A stretch of 64,000 nucleotides of DNA from Biostraticola tofi. GTDB taxonomy: Bacteria; Pseudomonadota; Gammaproteobacteria; Enterobacterales; Enterobacteriaceae. Position numbers and translations under genes: made by a program. Positions within the stretch are counted from its first letter, which is position 1. Every line of letters begins with the position of its first letter. The stretch is from the NCBI RefSeq assembly GCF_004343195.1, contig NZ_SMCR01000007.1:124001-188000 (forward strand). The letters are read 5' to 3'. Shown in pieces: positions 41,531-50,071 of this stretch. The notes under the pieces are model-generated. The model had not been told where the DNA came from, did not search any database, and saw only the letters and a program-made list of their open reading frames with translations.

Positions 41531-43300
41531 GTGAGATTATTTGCACAACTCAGTTGGTATTTTCGTCGCGAGTGGAGGCGTTATCTTGGCTCGGTCGGAC
41601 TGCTCATCATTATCGCCCTGCTGCAACTGATACCCCCAAAACTGGTTGGCGTGATTATCGACGGCGTAACGACCGGACGCGCCTCGACGCGGCTCATCCT
41701 GACCTGGCTGGCGGTGATGGCCGTGACGGCTTTGCTGGTCTATCTGTTGCGTTATGTATGGCGGGTACTGCTGTTTGGCGCCTCTTATCAACTGGCGGTT
41801 GAACTGCGATCAAGGCTTTACAGCCAATTGAGCCGACAATTACCTGGATTTTATCTGCGCCATCGTACCGGCGATTTGATGGCCCGGGCGACCAATGATG
41901 TAGACCGGGTGGTATTCGCTGCGGGTGAAGGCGTGCTTACGCTGGTGGACTCGATGGTGATGGGCTGCTCGGTGTTGCTGGTCATGAGTCTGCAAATCAG
42001 CTGGGAACTGACATTGTTGTCGCTGCTGCCGATGCCGGTGATGGCGCTGGTGGTCAAGCGCAATGGCGATGCCCTGCACGAGCGGTTCAAAACTGCGCAG
42101 GCGGCCTTTTCCACGCTCAATAACCAGACACAGGAAAATCTCAGCAGTATCCGCATGATTAAATCTTTCGGCCTGGAAGATTACCAGTCTGGTCGATTTG
42201 CCCGGGTGGCCGTTGATGCCGGTGACAAAAATATGCTGGTGGCCAGAGTGGATGCCCGATTTGATCCCACCATCTATCTGGCGATAGGTACCTCCAACCT
42301 CTTGGCGATCGGCGGCGGCAGCTGGATGGTGACGCATGATGCGCTGACGCTGGGACAGCTCACCAGCTTTATCATGTATCTGGGGCTGATGATCTGGCCG
42401 ATGCTGGCGCTGGCGTGGATGTTCAACATCGTTGAGCGCGGCAGTGCCGCCTACAGCCGCATCCGTCAGACTTTGGATACCCCTGCCGACGTTGTTGATG
42501 GTACGCTGGATTTACCGCCAGGCCGGGGTACGTTGTCGGTTGATATCACCCAATTTACTTATCCCCATAGCCCGCAGCCGGCGCTGCATGATATCAGGCT
42601 GGTGCTTGCGCCCGGGCGGATGCTCGGTATTTGCGGGCCGACCGGTGCGGGTAAAAGCACCCTGCTGTCGCTTATCCAGCGTCATTTCGATGTGACCGAG
42701 GGCAGCATCTGTTTTCATTCTCAGCCTCTGCCCCGTTTAAAACTGGACAGCTGGCACAGCCGGATTGCCGTCGTCAGCCAGACGCCGTTTCTTTTTTCCG
42801 ATACTGTCGCCAGCAATATCGGCCTAGGACGACCGGAAGCCAGCCAGCAGGAGATAGAGTCTGTCGCTAAGCTCGCCTGTGTCCACGATGATATTCTGCG
42901 TTTGCCTCAGGGGTACGACACCGAAGTGGGTGAGCGGGGCGTGATGCTTTCCGGCGGCCAGAAACAGCGGCTGGCGATTGCCAGGGCACTGCTGTTGGCA
43001 TCGGAAATCCTGATTCTGGATGATGCGCTGTCCGCGGTCGATGGCAGAACCGAATACCAGGTGCTGGAGAACCTGCGCCAGTGGGGCAGGGATCGGACGG
43101 TGATTATCACCGCCCATCGTTTGTCCGCGCTGAGCTCGGCCAGTGAAATCGTGGTGCTTCAACGAGGCACGATTACGCAACATGGCCGGCATGACCAGCT
43201 GCAGCTGCAACCCGGTTGGTATCGGGACATGACGCTGTATCAGCAAATCGAAGCCGCCCTCAATGACGAAAATGCCGACCCGGGAGACCCGCATGCATAA
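41531..43300 (+). CDS. mdlA: MdlA (SmdA), multidrug ABC exporter half-transporter
   Basis: One half of a heterodimeric ABC exporter, with six membrane helices and one nucleotide-binding domain. The 589-residue product (E. coli 590) starts [19 protein letters not shown] from a GTG codon. It has Walker [10 protein letters not shown] near residue 370, signature LSGGQKQR and Walker [14 protein letters not shown]. mdlB overlaps its end by 8 bases, which suggests equimolar expression. The substrate is unknown. Confidence 0.95.
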   Translation: MRLFAQLSWYFRREWRRYLGSVGLLIIIALLQLIPPKLVGVIIDGVTTGRASTRLILTWLAVMAVTALLVYLLRYVWRVLLFGASYQLAVELRSRLYSQLSRQLPGFYLRHRTGDLMARATNDVDRVVFAAGEGVLTLVDSMVMGCSVLLVMSLQISWELTLLSLLPMPVMALVVKRNGDALHERFKTAQAAFSTLNNQTQENLSSIRMIKSFGLEDYQSGRFARVAVDAGDKNMLVARVDARFDPTIYLAIGTSNLLAIGGGSWMVTHDALTLGQLTSFIMYLGLMIWPMLALAWMFNIVERGSAAYSRIRQTLDTPADVVDGTLDLPPGRGTLSVDITQFTYPHSPQPALHDIRLVLAPGRMLGICGPTGAGKSTLLSLIQRHFDVTEGSICFHSQPLPRLKLDSWHSRIAVVSQTPFLFSDTVASNIGLGRPEASQQEIESVAKLACVHDDILRLPQGYDTEVGERGVMLSGGQKQRLAIARALLLASEILILDDALSAVDGRTEYQVLENLRQWGRDRTVIITAHRLSALSSASEIVVLQRGTITQHGRHDQLQLQPGWYRDMTLYQQIEAALNDENADPGDPHA

Positions 43301-45065
43301 CTGGCGTACGCTGTGGCCAACGTTGAAACGGCTGCTAGGCTATAGCCGGCCTTATCGCCGGCCGCTCACCCTGGCGGTAGCGCTGCTATGGCTGGCGGCG
43401 GGGGCCGAGGTGGCCGGACCGATCGTTATCAGCTATTTCATCGATCATGTGCTGCCGATGGAGTCGTTTCCTATGCTGCTGGCCGCAGGGATGGCTGCGG
43501 CCTTTATCGGCCTGCAACTGCTGGCTGCTTCGCTGCGCTATTACCAGTCGTTGATGTTCAACCGTACCGCCCTCAGCGTGGTCCAGCAGTTGCGCGCAGA
43601 AGTCATGGACGCCTCGCTGCGCCAGCCGTTGAGCACCTTCGATACCCGACCGGTCGGGCAGCTTATCTCCCGGGTGACGAATGACACTGAAGTGGTAAAA
43701 GATTTGTACGTCACGGTGATGGCGACGGTATTGCGTTGTCTGGCTCTGATTGGCACCACGCTGGTGGCGATGTTCCTGCTTGACTGGCATATGGCCACCA
43801 TTGCACTGGTGATTTTCCCGGTAGTAGCGATAGTCATGGCGATTTATCAGTACTACAGCATTCCGATTGTCCGCCAGGTGCGCAGTTACCTGGCGGATAT
43901 CAATGACGGCTTTAACGAAGTCATCAGTGGCATGAGCCTTATCCAGCAATTTCGTCAGCAGGCACGTTTCGGCCACCGCCTCTCTGCCGCCAGCAATGCG
44001 CATTTCACTGCCAGGATGCAGACACTGCGCCTGGATGGCTTTTTGTTACGGCCGTTGCTCAGCCTGTTAACCGCCCTGGTGCTTTGCGGGTTATTGGCGG
44101 TCTTCAGCTTCAGTCCTGCCGGCGCTATCGGGGTCGGGGTACTGTATGCCTTTATCAACTATCTAGGCCGCTTAAACGAGCCATTGATTGAATTGACTAC
44201 CCAGCAATCAATGCTGCAGCAGGCAATCGTTGCCGGTGAGCGTATCTTTGAACTGATGGATGCCGACCAGCAGAACTACGGCAGCGACGATCGACCCTTG
44301 ACCAGCGGCCGCATTGATATCCGCGATCTCACGTTTTCCTATCGCACCGGTACGCCGGTGCTGCAAAATATTTCGCTGACAATACCGTCGCGCAATTTTG
44401 TTGCCTTGGTCGGACATACCGGTAGCGGTAAGAGTACATTGGCAAATCTTATCATGGGATATTATCCAGCCGACGCTGGCGAACTGTTACTGGACCAGCG
44501 TACGATCAGCAGCCTGAGCCACCGCGCGCTGCGCCAGGGAGTGGCTATCGTTCAGCAAGATCCGGTGGTCATGGCGGATACCGTACTGGCCAATATCACC
44601 CTTGGGCGACAGGTCAGTGAACAACAGGCCTGGGAGGCACTGGAGAAGGTTCAGTTGGCTGAACTGGTCAGGTCTTTTCCCGACGGCATCCATGCCGAGT
44701 TGGGAGAGCAGGGCAATACCCTGTCGGTTGGACAAAAACAACTGCTGGCCATGGCGCGGGTACTGGTGGTGACCCCTCAGATTCTTATCCTGGACGAGGC
44801 CACCGCCAATATTGACTCCGGGACTGAGCAAGCGATCGCCCGCGCACTCGCCCTGGTAAGGCAATACACCACACTTGTGGTTATTGCCCATCGTCTCTCG
44901 ACGATTGTCGAGGCCGATCACATTCTGGTATTGCATCGGGGAGAAGCGGTAGAGCAGGGCTCCCACAAGCAATTGCTGCAAAAACAGGGACGCTACTACC
45001 AGATGTACCGGCTGCAACAGGCGGGCAAGGCGCTGGACACTACTCCCCAACTCCACGCACCGTGA
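43293..45065 (+). CDS. mdlB: MdlB (SmdB), multidrug ABC exporter half-transporter
   Basis: Partner of MdlA. The 590-residue product (E. coli 593) has the exporter membrane domain ([17 protein letters not shown] to about residue 300) and a nucleotide-binding domain with Walker [10 protein letters not shown] near 380, signature LSVGQKQL (the variant found in this family) and Walker [13 protein letters not shown]. The ATG at 43293 is preferred over 43263 because it matches the family start and GGGAG lies just before it. Confidence 0.95.
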   Translation: MHNWRTLWPTLKRLLGYSRPYRRPLTLAVALLWLAAGAEVAGPIVISYFIDHVLPMESFPMLLAAGMAAAFIGLQLLAASLRYYQSLMFNRTALSVVQQLRAEVMDASLRQPLSTFDTRPVGQLISRVTNDTEVVKDLYVTVMATVLRCLALIGTTLVAMFLLDWHMATIALVIFPVVAIVMAIYQYYSIPIVRQVRSYLADINDGFNEVISGMSLIQQFRQQARFGHRLSAASNAHFTARMQTLRLDGFLLRPLLSLLTALVLCGLLAVFSFSPAGAIGVGVLYAFINYLGRLNEPLIELTTQQSMLQQAIVAGERIFELMDADQQNYGSDDRPLTSGRIDIRDLTFSYRTGTPVLQNISLTIPSRNFVALVGHTGSGKSTLANLIMGYYPADAGELLLDQRTISSLSHRALRQGVAIVQQDPVVMADTVLANITLGRQVSEQQAWEALEKVQLAELVRSFPDGIHAELGEQGNTLSVGQKQLLAMARVLVVTPQILILDEATANIDSGTEQAIARALALVRQYTTLVVIAHRLSTIVEADHILVLHRGEAVEQGSHKQLLQKQGRYYQMYRLQQAGKALDTTPQLHAP

Positions 45066-45116
45066 TTGATCACCCTCAGCCGAAATCCTGCCTGCCCCGC
45101 ACCTGAATCTGGCATT

Positions 45117-45135
45117 ACGCACCAAAAACGTGCGT
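45117..45135 (+). promoter_or_regulatory. NtrC enhancer site for glnK-amtB
   Basis: The palindrome ACGCAC-N7-GTGCGT contains GCAC-N7-GTGC, the NtrC-binding pattern of the glnA enhancer. It is centred about 140 bases upstream of the predicted sigma-54 start site, a normal enhancer distance. A second, weak candidate (GCAC-N7-ACTT) lies at 45186-45200. Confidence 0.75.
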
Positions 45136-45240
45136 TAGCAGTTACGGCTTTATTCGGCGTTCACCCACTATGCCTTCCTCGAGGCGCACCGGCCACACTT
45201 CCTCGGCTACCGACGGCATATTTACATCACTTCACATTTG

Positions 45241-45256
45241 TGGCACATGCTTTGCT
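45241..45256 (+). promoter_or_regulatory. Sigma-54 promoter for glnK-amtB
   Basis: TGGCAC-N5-TTGCT matches the sigma-54 -24/-12 consensus completely. The predicted start is near 45267, about 43 bases before glnK. With the NtrC palindrome upstream this gives nitrogen-limitation control, as established for glnK-amtB in E. coli. Confidence 0.88.
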
Positions 45257-45309
45257 TTAATCAGCCTGAGTGGTCGCAAGTTCGGATCTACATTCTTGAG
45301 GGGGAGTAT

Positions 45310-45648
45310 ATGAAGCTGGTAACCGTGGTGATTAAACCATTTAAATTGGAAGACGTGCGTGAAGCATTATCTTCTGTTGGGATACAAGGGCTGACGGTCA
45401 CCGAGGTTAAGGGATTCGGACGACAGAAAGGCCACGCAGAACTTTATCGCGGCGCGGAATACAGCGTCAATTTCCTGCCGAAGGTCAAAATTGATATTGC
45501 CATCGCTGACGATCAGCTGGATGAAGTGATTGATGTCATCAGTAAAGCAGCTTACACCGGGAAAATCGGGGACGGCAAAATTTTTGTTGCTGAGTTGCAG
45601 CGGGTCATTCGTATCCGCACCGGCGAAGCCGACGAAGCAGCACTTTAA
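45310..45648 (+). CDS. glnK: GlnK, PII nitrogen-signalling protein
   Basis: Trimeric PII protein that blocks AmtB and is modified by GlnD. The 112-residue product has the T-loop with the uridylylation tyrosine at 51 (RGAEYSVNFLP) and the PII signature near the C terminus (YTGKIGDGKIFVAELQRVIR). GAGGGGGAG precedes the ATG at 45310, and an upstream in-frame start is rejected. amtB starts 32 bases later. Confidence 0.97.
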   Translation: MKLVTVVIKPFKLEDVREALSSVGIQGLTVTEVKGFGRQKGHAELYRGAEYSVNFLPKVKIDIAIADDQLDEVIDVISKAAYTGKIGDGKIFVAELQRVIRIRTGEADEAAL

Positions 45649-45680
45649 ACGACATGCGCAAATTGTGTAGATAGGGAAGA

Positions 45681-46973
45681 ATGAAAATGAAAAAACTCGT
45701 CTCATTAGCTGGCCTCGGTGCTGTATCTATGCTGCCGTCGTGGGCAATCGCCGCCGCACCGGTGGTCGATAAAGCCGACAACGCATTTATGATGATCTGC
45801 ACCGCGTTGGTGCTTTTTATGACATTACCCGGGATTGCCCTGTTTTACGGCGGCCTGCTGCGCGCCAAGAATGTGTTGTCGATGTTGACTCAAGTAGCGG
45901 TAACCTTTGCCATGGTCTGTGTGCTGTGGATGATTTATGGCTATTCAATGGCGTTCAGTGAAGGAAATGCATTTTTCGGCGGCTTTGATATGGCCATGCT
46001 GAAAAATATTCCATTGGAAGCGTTGAGCGGGACTTTTTACCAGCTGATCCATGTCGCCTTCCAATGCTCTTTTGCCTGTATCACTGTTGGACTTATCGTT
46101 GGCGCTCTGGCTGAGCGTATCCGCTTCTCTGCGGTACTGATATTTGTACTGGTGTGGTTCACTCTGGCCTATCTGCCGATGGCGCACATGGTCTGGGCCG
46201 GCGGCTTCCTGGCGGCCAAGGGCGCGCTGGATTTTGCCGGCGGTACCGTCGTACATATCAACGCCGCCAGCGCCGGCCTGGTCGGTGCTTATATGTTGGG
46301 TAAACGTTCAGGCTTTGGTAAAGAAGCGTTCAAACCTCACAACCTGCCGATGGTCTTCACCGGCACAGCCATTCTGTATGTAGGCTGGTTCGGCTTTAAT
46401 GCCGGTTCAGCCAGCGCCGCCAATGCAATTGCCGCTTTGGCTTTCCTGAATACTGTTATTGCTACCGCTGGCGCCATTCTTTCCTGGGTGTTCGCCGAGT
46501 GGATGCTGCGTGGCAAACCATCGCTGCTCGGTGCCTGTTCAGGCTGTATCGCCGGGCTGGTCGCCATTACCCCAGCGGCGGGAACGGTGGGCGTTGGCGG
46601 TGCGTTGATTATCGGCCTGGTGGGCGGTGCAGCAGGACTCTGGGGTGTGGTGGCCCTGAAAAAATGGCTGCGTGTTGACGATGTCTGCGATGTCTTCGGC
46701 GTTCACGGTGTCTGCGGCATCGTTGGCTGTATCCTGACCGGCGTATTTTCAGCCGCTTCTCTGGGAGGGACCGGTTATGCAGAAGGCGTCACCATGGGCC
46801 ATCAGGTCGGCGTGCAGTTGCTCAGTATCGTGGTTTGTCTGGTGTGGTCTGGCGTAGTGGCCTTTATCGGTTTCAAAATCGCCGATATGGTGGTCGGCCT
46901 GCGTGTTTCCGAAGAACAGGAACGCGAAGGTCTGGACGTGAACAGCCATGGCGAAAATGCCTATAACCAGTAA
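45681..46973 (+). CDS. amtB: AmtB, ammonium transporter
   Basis: Trimeric inner-membrane ammonium channel gated by GlnK. The 430-residue product (E. coli 428) has a signal peptide (MKMKKLVSLAGLGAVSMLPS, cleavage after AIAA), eleven membrane helices, the conserved DKADNAFMMICTALVLFMT start and the twin-histidine pore region (GGTVVHINAASAGLVGAYM and DVFGVHGVCGIVGCI). It ends ERE GLDVNSHGENAYNQ, the GlnK-contact tail. A terminator follows. The next E. coli gene, tesB, is absent here. Confidence 0.97.
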   Translation: MKMKKLVSLAGLGAVSMLPSWAIAAAPVVDKADNAFMMICTALVLFMTLPGIALFYGGLLRAKNVLSMLTQVAVTFAMVCVLWMIYGYSMAFSEGNAFFGGFDMAMLKNIPLEALSGTFYQLIHVAFQCSFACITVGLIVGALAERIRFSAVLIFVLVWFTLAYLPMAHMVWAGGFLAAKGALDFAGGTVVHINAASAGLVGAYMLGKRSGFGKEAFKPHNLPMVFTGTAILYVGWFGFNAGSASAANAIAALAFLNTVIATAGAILSWVFAEWMLRGKPSLLGACSGCIAGLVAITPAAGTVGVGGALIIGLVGGAAGLWGVVALKKWLRVDDVCDVFGVHGVCGIVGCILTGVFSAASLGGTGYAEGVTMGHQVGVQLLSIVVCLVWSGVVAFIGFKIADMVVGLRVSEEQEREGLDVNSHGENAYNQ

Positions 46974-46997
46974 TATTGCTGCTGGGTTTATCTCGAA

Positions 46998-47023
46998 GGG
47001 GCGGAAATCCGCCCTTTTTTTTT
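46998..47023 (+). terminator. Terminator after amtB
   Basis: GGGCGG pairs with CCGCCC around AAAT, followed by nine T. Confidence 0.85.
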
Positions 47024-47221
47024 AGCTTTATTATCGCATATCAGTACCCTGCAGCCAGGGCAAACTCCTAAAAAGCATAAAAAGTTCAGATCTCAGGCAG
47101 GAAAATATCGCCAAGCTGTGCCATCCTTAAAACATCAGGTGGGTTGCCACCATGAATTCACCGCTTTCACACCGTATTGCTGTGAATGGTTTTCAAGAAA
47201 TAATAAAAAGAGGAAGCAAAC

Positions 47222-47782
47222 ATGAAACTCTGGCAAATTGTTGGCGGTGTAGCCCTGGGGGTCACACTGGCAGGATGTGCGGATAAGAGTGCGGATGTAG
47301 CGACTCCTGCGTTCAAAGCGCCCGGCACCCCGGTTCAGCAGGCAGCGATAGCGCAGCCTTCCGTTTCAGGTACAGTCAATATACGCCAGCGCATTGCGCT
47401 GCCGCCCGATGCTGTTTTAACCGTTACGCTTTCTGACGCGTCAGTAGCCGATACGCCCTCAAAAGTCATTTCCCAGCGCGTGGTCCGTACCGAGGGCAAG
47501 CAGGCGCCATTCAGCTTTGTACTGCCGTTCAATCCGGCGGATATCCAGCCTAATGCGCGTATCCTGCTGAGTGCGGCAATCACCATCGACGGCCGTATCA
47601 CGTTTATTACCGAAGAAGTGAAAACCGCGGTGAACAATGGCGCTACTCGTCATGATCTGGTACTGGTGCCCGTACCGTCTGTAGCGGTGCCGACCCAGAC
47701 GCGCCCGGCGACTACCGTGCCGTCTACCTCTCCGACCCAGGTAACGCCATACCAGACCGCACCTGCGCCGACCCAGCTATGA
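47222..47782 (+). CDS. ybaY: YbaY, lipoprotein of the YbaY/METHIONINE-rich-independent DUF family
   Basis: Predicted lipoprotein of unknown function. The 186-residue product (E. coli 190) has a lipoprotein signal ending in lipobox TLAGC at residues 15-19 and then ADKSAD. A beta-rich core follows (VSGTVNIRQRIALPPDAVLT, KQAPFSFVLPFNPADIQPNA, LLSAAITIDGRITF), and the C-terminal tail is rich in Thr and Pro (TVPSTSPTQVTPYQ). The core matches E. coli YbaY closely. AGAGGAAG precedes the ATG. It is convergent with atl. Confidence 0.93.
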   Translation: MKLWQIVGGVALGVTLAGCADKSADVATPAFKAPGTPVQQAAIAQPSVSGTVNIRQRIALPPDAVLTVTLSDASVADTPSKVISQRVVRTEGKQAPFSFVLPFNPADIQPNARILLSAAITIDGRITFITEEVKTAVNNGATRHDLVLVPVPSVAVPTQTRPATTVPSTSPTQVTPYQTAPAPTQL

Positions 47783-47802
47783 CGCATGAGTGAATAACCT
47801 GG

Positions 47803-47834
47803 CGTATCGCCCGCGACATCCGGCGGGCGATACG
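47803..47834. terminator. Strong hairpin between convergent ybaY and atl
   Basis: CGTATCGCCCGC and GCGGGCGATACG form a perfect 12-bp stem with an 8-base loop. No clear T run follows on either strand. It could be a bidirectional terminator or a REP-like stabilising element. Confidence 0.6.
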
Positions 47835-47838
47835 TGAT

Positions 47839-48162
47839 TCATTCCCCCCGCCAAAGATAGTTGCTCAGTTCGATACAGCCAGATGGGTCAATCAATACGC
47901 CTTCAGCGCGTAATGCTGACTGCTGGCGTTTGAAATCTTCTCCCTGCAGGGAAATCCTTCCCTGGCGATTGACGACACGGTGCCAAGGGAGCAGTGAACC
48001 TTCTGGTAAGCGTTTAAGGATGCCTCCTACCTGCCGGGCAGCACGAGGCGAGCCAGCCAAGGTTGCGACCAGTCCATAAGTCATCAGTCGACCTGGAGGA
48101 ATAGCCGCTAGAATATGGAAAACACGCTGGCGAAAGGAGTCGGTCTGTTGTTGTTCTTTCAT
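47839..48162 (-). CDS. atl: Atl (YbaZ), alkyltransferase-like protein
   Basis: DNA-repair protein of the MGMT fold that binds O6-alkylguanine and recruits excision repair, without methyltransfer activity. The product has the conserved LAGSPRAARQVGGILKRLPE helix-turn-helix and LPWHRVVNRQGRISL. Tryptophan replaces the reactive cysteine of the PCHRV motif, which defines Atl proteins. The start is uncertain: 48162 (107 residues, AAGG close by) or 48186 (115 residues). Confidence 0.9.
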   Translation of the reverse strand: MKEQQQTDSFRQRVFHILAAIPPGRLMTYGLVATLAGSPRAARQVGGILKRLPEGSLLPWHRVVNRQGRISLQGEDFKRQQSALRAEGVLIDPSGCIELSNYLWRGE

Positions 48163-48277
48163 ATGCCTTGCAAAGGTGATGTTCATAGCGGTTATTCTGT
48201 CACAACACCCGCCCTATAGAACAGGGGGGCCGTCTGGCGCCAACAGGCCAATAATCCAGCATTCAATCGGCGCCAGC

Positions 48278-48306
48278 TTGCAATTCACCCCCCCATCATT
48301 GATAAT
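48278..48306 (+). promoter_or_regulatory. Sigma-70 promoter for ffs
   Basis: TTGCAA at 48278-48283 and GATAAT at 48301-48306 are separated by exactly 17 bases. A start near 48313 would give a 24-base leader, matching the leader known to be removed by RNase P from E. coli 4.5S precursor. The GC-rich bases after the -10 (GCCACGCG) look like a growth-rate-controlled discriminator. Confidence 0.75.
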
Positions 48307-48336
48307 GCCACGCGCTCAGGAAACTGAGCCGTCAAT

Positions 48337-48450
48337 GGAGGCCCTGTTGGTGCTCCCGCAATACTACTTTGTAAACTCGGTCAGGTCCGGAAGGAAGCAG
48401 CCGCAGCAGAGGATGTGTGTGCCGGGATGTCGCTGGCAGGGCCTCCACCA
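48337..48450 (+). ncRNA. ffs: 4.5S RNA of the signal recognition particle
   Basis: RNA component of the bacterial SRP that binds Ffh. The sequence starts GGAGGCCCTGTTGGTGCTCC and closes with GGCAGGGCCTCCACC. The two ends pair in a long hairpin. The Ffh-binding core is intact: GGTCAGGTCCGGAAGGAAGC, with the GGAA tetraloop, and GCAGC opposite. The length of 114 bases equals E. coli 4.5S RNA. It lies after atl as in E. coli. Confidence 0.96.
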
Positions 48451-48826
48451 TTTCAGGGTAATGCTGCATGCGCTTTGCTACTCAGGTTTGGGTGGAAAAT
48501 AACGGCCAATCAACCTTGCGCTTAAATTTTGCAGCACGAACTTCCCATCTCGTGGTAACACTAATAAGTCATTCACCCTATCTTGGTATAAAAGAGCGAG
48601 ATGACTATTACTCACTTCAATTAACAATAGCGTTTGGCTATAAACCCCAAGGTACCCTGAACGGTATACGCCACCTTGGCCCAATGGCAATGAGATCCTT
48701 CAGGTTATCGGCTCGGGGTTTTCATAAGGCGGTGAACAGCCCTATCGCTTGAAACTGAAAAGTTGTAAGGGATATAAAGTATCATTGCCTATGATGTTGC
48801 AAACATCAATTGCGCGTCTCTAATGA
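48451..48826. other. Unassigned 376-base stretch after ffs
   Basis: No recognisable gene. A plus-strand frame at 48468-48752 would encode 94 residues but resembles nothing I know and has no ribosome site. A minus-strand frame at 48478-48690 is equally anonymous. A 7-bp inverted repeat (CCAAGGT at 48647-48653, ACCTTGG at 48673-48679) lies inside. It may be a decayed gene: other enterics carry ylaB/ylaC or ybaA-type genes near here. Confidence 0.35.
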
Positions 48827-49030
48827 TTAACGCACATACTTCCAGACGGATACCGGTACTTTATCATATAGCTTGTTCATAGTGAGTTCTGCCAGACGAT
48901 GATCTGCAGCTGAATTAAATATCTCCAGCTCATCGTCAGACAGTTCATATTTGTTTTTTTCAATGACGCGCTCAAGGGTTTCCATGGTCCTGCATTTACG
49001 TAAGCGCATTAAATAATCTATCTTTTTCAT
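48827..49030 (-). CDS. hha: Hha/YmoA-family nucleoid-associated regulator
   Basis: Small H-NS-binding modulator of gene silencing, especially of transferred DNA and virulence genes. The 67-residue product has the length of YmoA and nearly the same sequence: [40 protein letters not shown] and [18 protein letters not shown] precedes the ATG. tomB lies 46 bases upstream on the same strand, the usual tomB-hha pair. Confidence 0.96.
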   Translation of the reverse strand: MKKIDYLMRLRKCRTMETLERVIEKNKYELSDDELEIFNSAADHRLAELTMNKLYDKVPVSVWKYVR

Positions 49031-49076
49031 CTTGGCCTTAAGTATTTAAACAGATGTCGAATTTGTCATACATTGT

Positions 49077-49436
49077 TCAAGTCGTACAGAGTTCAGTCTC
49101 TGAGAATGTTCCGAATAAACGAGAGCGGCTGGTTCGCCATCTCTGGATATCGAAATTGTTGATACCGTAGCTACTGAACAGGGTAAAAGTATCATCTAAA
49201 AAGGTTTCAACCTGATCAGTGAGTTCATTATCATTATGGTGTTTCAGTTTAAAACTTACAATAAATGAGGCTATGTGCTCAATGAGTTCATTCAATTGCA
49301 AATTGGTGATGGAAGTCGGATCATTTACCCAGCCGTGATAACTATCGCCAAGACTGGCTATGCCTTCGTCATAGAGATTTTCACACAGGAATTTGAGTTG
49401 TGCAATATCGTGACGTTTGGGTGAATACTCATCCAT
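49077..49436 (-). CDS. tomB: TomB, Hha-partner biofilm modulator (antitoxin of Hha-TomB)
   Basis: Partner of Hha, described in E. coli and Salmonella as its antitoxin. The 119-residue product starts MDEYSPKRHDIAQLKFLCEN and carries HGWVNDPTSITNLQLNELIE and DDTFTLFSSYGINNFDIQRW, matching TomB. The start at 49436 has AGGAGGG 5 bases upstream, so the longer in-frame ORF to 49454 is rejected. The C-terminal end differs from E. coli. Confidence 0.94.
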   Translation of the reverse strand: MDEYSPKRHDIAQLKFLCENLYDEGIASLGDSYHGWVNDPTSITNLQLNELIEHIASFIVSFKLKHHNDNELTDQVETFLDDTFTLFSSYGINNFDIQRWRTSRSRLFGTFSETELCTT

Positions 49437-49689
49437 ATCAGCCCTCCTGACCATGAACTAATTGCTGTACTGAAGACGTGTTCAAGAAGGGTATGCAGAT
49501 AGCCCTGCTTGCTTCCACATCCTATTATAAAGATAGGATAATCTCCGTCGTTTGACACTATGCGCTTACATTAACTTACAGTATTGATCTCAGATAATGA
49601 GACAGAATGAATGAAATGCAAAACGTAACGCAATTTGTCTGTAATCTGCATAACACCCATTGCAGGGTAGGGGCAGGCCTCTAAACGCC

Positions 49690-49784
49690 TGATGAAATAA
49701 ATCAACCTGATTTCATCAAGCCACATAATAAAATTAGCAGACCAGCCGAAGAAAAAAAAGAGTCATTTATGTGGCGATCTGGTC
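49690..49784. other. Intergenic structured element: hairpin plus interleaved inverted repeats
   Basis: In the 494-base gap between tomB and the zinc-transporter unit, TGATGAAAT (49690-49698) pairs with ATTTCATCA (49710-49718). Directly after it GCCACATAA (49720-49728) pairs with TTATGTGGC (49767-49775), and GACCAG (49740-49745) pairs with CTGGTC (49779-49784). The last two pairs interleave, giving the topology of an H-type pseudoknot. The rest of the gap shows no gene. Whether it is transcribed is unknown. Confidence 0.45.
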
Positions 49785-49896
49785 ACCATTAACTTTTTAA
49801 CTCATTTTATTCATTATTGCAGGTTCAGATTATACAGTAATGCGCGATTGCTGATTTAGCCTAAAAAGCGATTCTCAAAAGCAGAAATGAGTGTTA

Positions 49897-49911
49897 TGTT
49901 ATCTTATATCA
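49897..49911 (+). promoter_or_regulatory. Candidate Zur operator before the zinc-transporter operon
   Basis: TGTTATCTTATATCA resembles the Zur core TGTTATA-N-TATAACA, with deviations in three positions. It ends 19 bases before the ATG at 49931. A closely similar element precedes rpmE2 3 kb away, which supports joint zinc control. Confidence 0.6.
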
Positions 49912-49930
49912 TTTTATGCGATGTTTTCTC

Positions 49931-50071
49931 ATGCCTGTTATTTCAACGTTTTTTTGCCGCCTGCAGCGATTCAACCTGCTGATGGCCGCCTCCTGGCAAC
50001 GCCTGTTGTGCGCTGCTTTCATCGTCGCTCTGCTGTGGCTGTCAATCCAGTGGGCTAATTTACTGCCATGA
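49931..50071 (+). CDS. Small single-helix membrane protein upstream of the zinc ABC transporter
   Basis: A 46-residue ORF whose TGA overlaps the ATPase ATG in an ATGA arrangement. It begins MPVISTFFCRLQRFNLLMAA and has one hydrophobic segment (LLCAAFIVALLWLSIQWANL) near the C terminus and a basic N-terminal half, which predicts an N-in membrane protein. An in-frame ATG at 49916 would add five residues. No strong ribosome site is seen. Overlap, position just after a Zur-like box and a clean membrane helix argue that it is real, perhaps a small transporter subunit or a leader for coupled translation. No known family recognised. Confidence 0.55.
   Translation: MPVISTFFCRLQRFNLLMAASWQRLLCAAFIVALLWLSIQWANLLP

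Noticed and set aside
47177..47198. TTCACA/TGTGAA pair before ybaY as a CRP site
   Set aside because: The half-sites are in the inverse order (TCACA before TGTGA) and too far apart for CRP; likely a simple hairpin.
48468..48752. 94-codon frame after ffs as a gene
   Set aside because: No ribosome site, no recognisable motif and unlike its neighbours in composition; kept only as part of an unassigned stretch.
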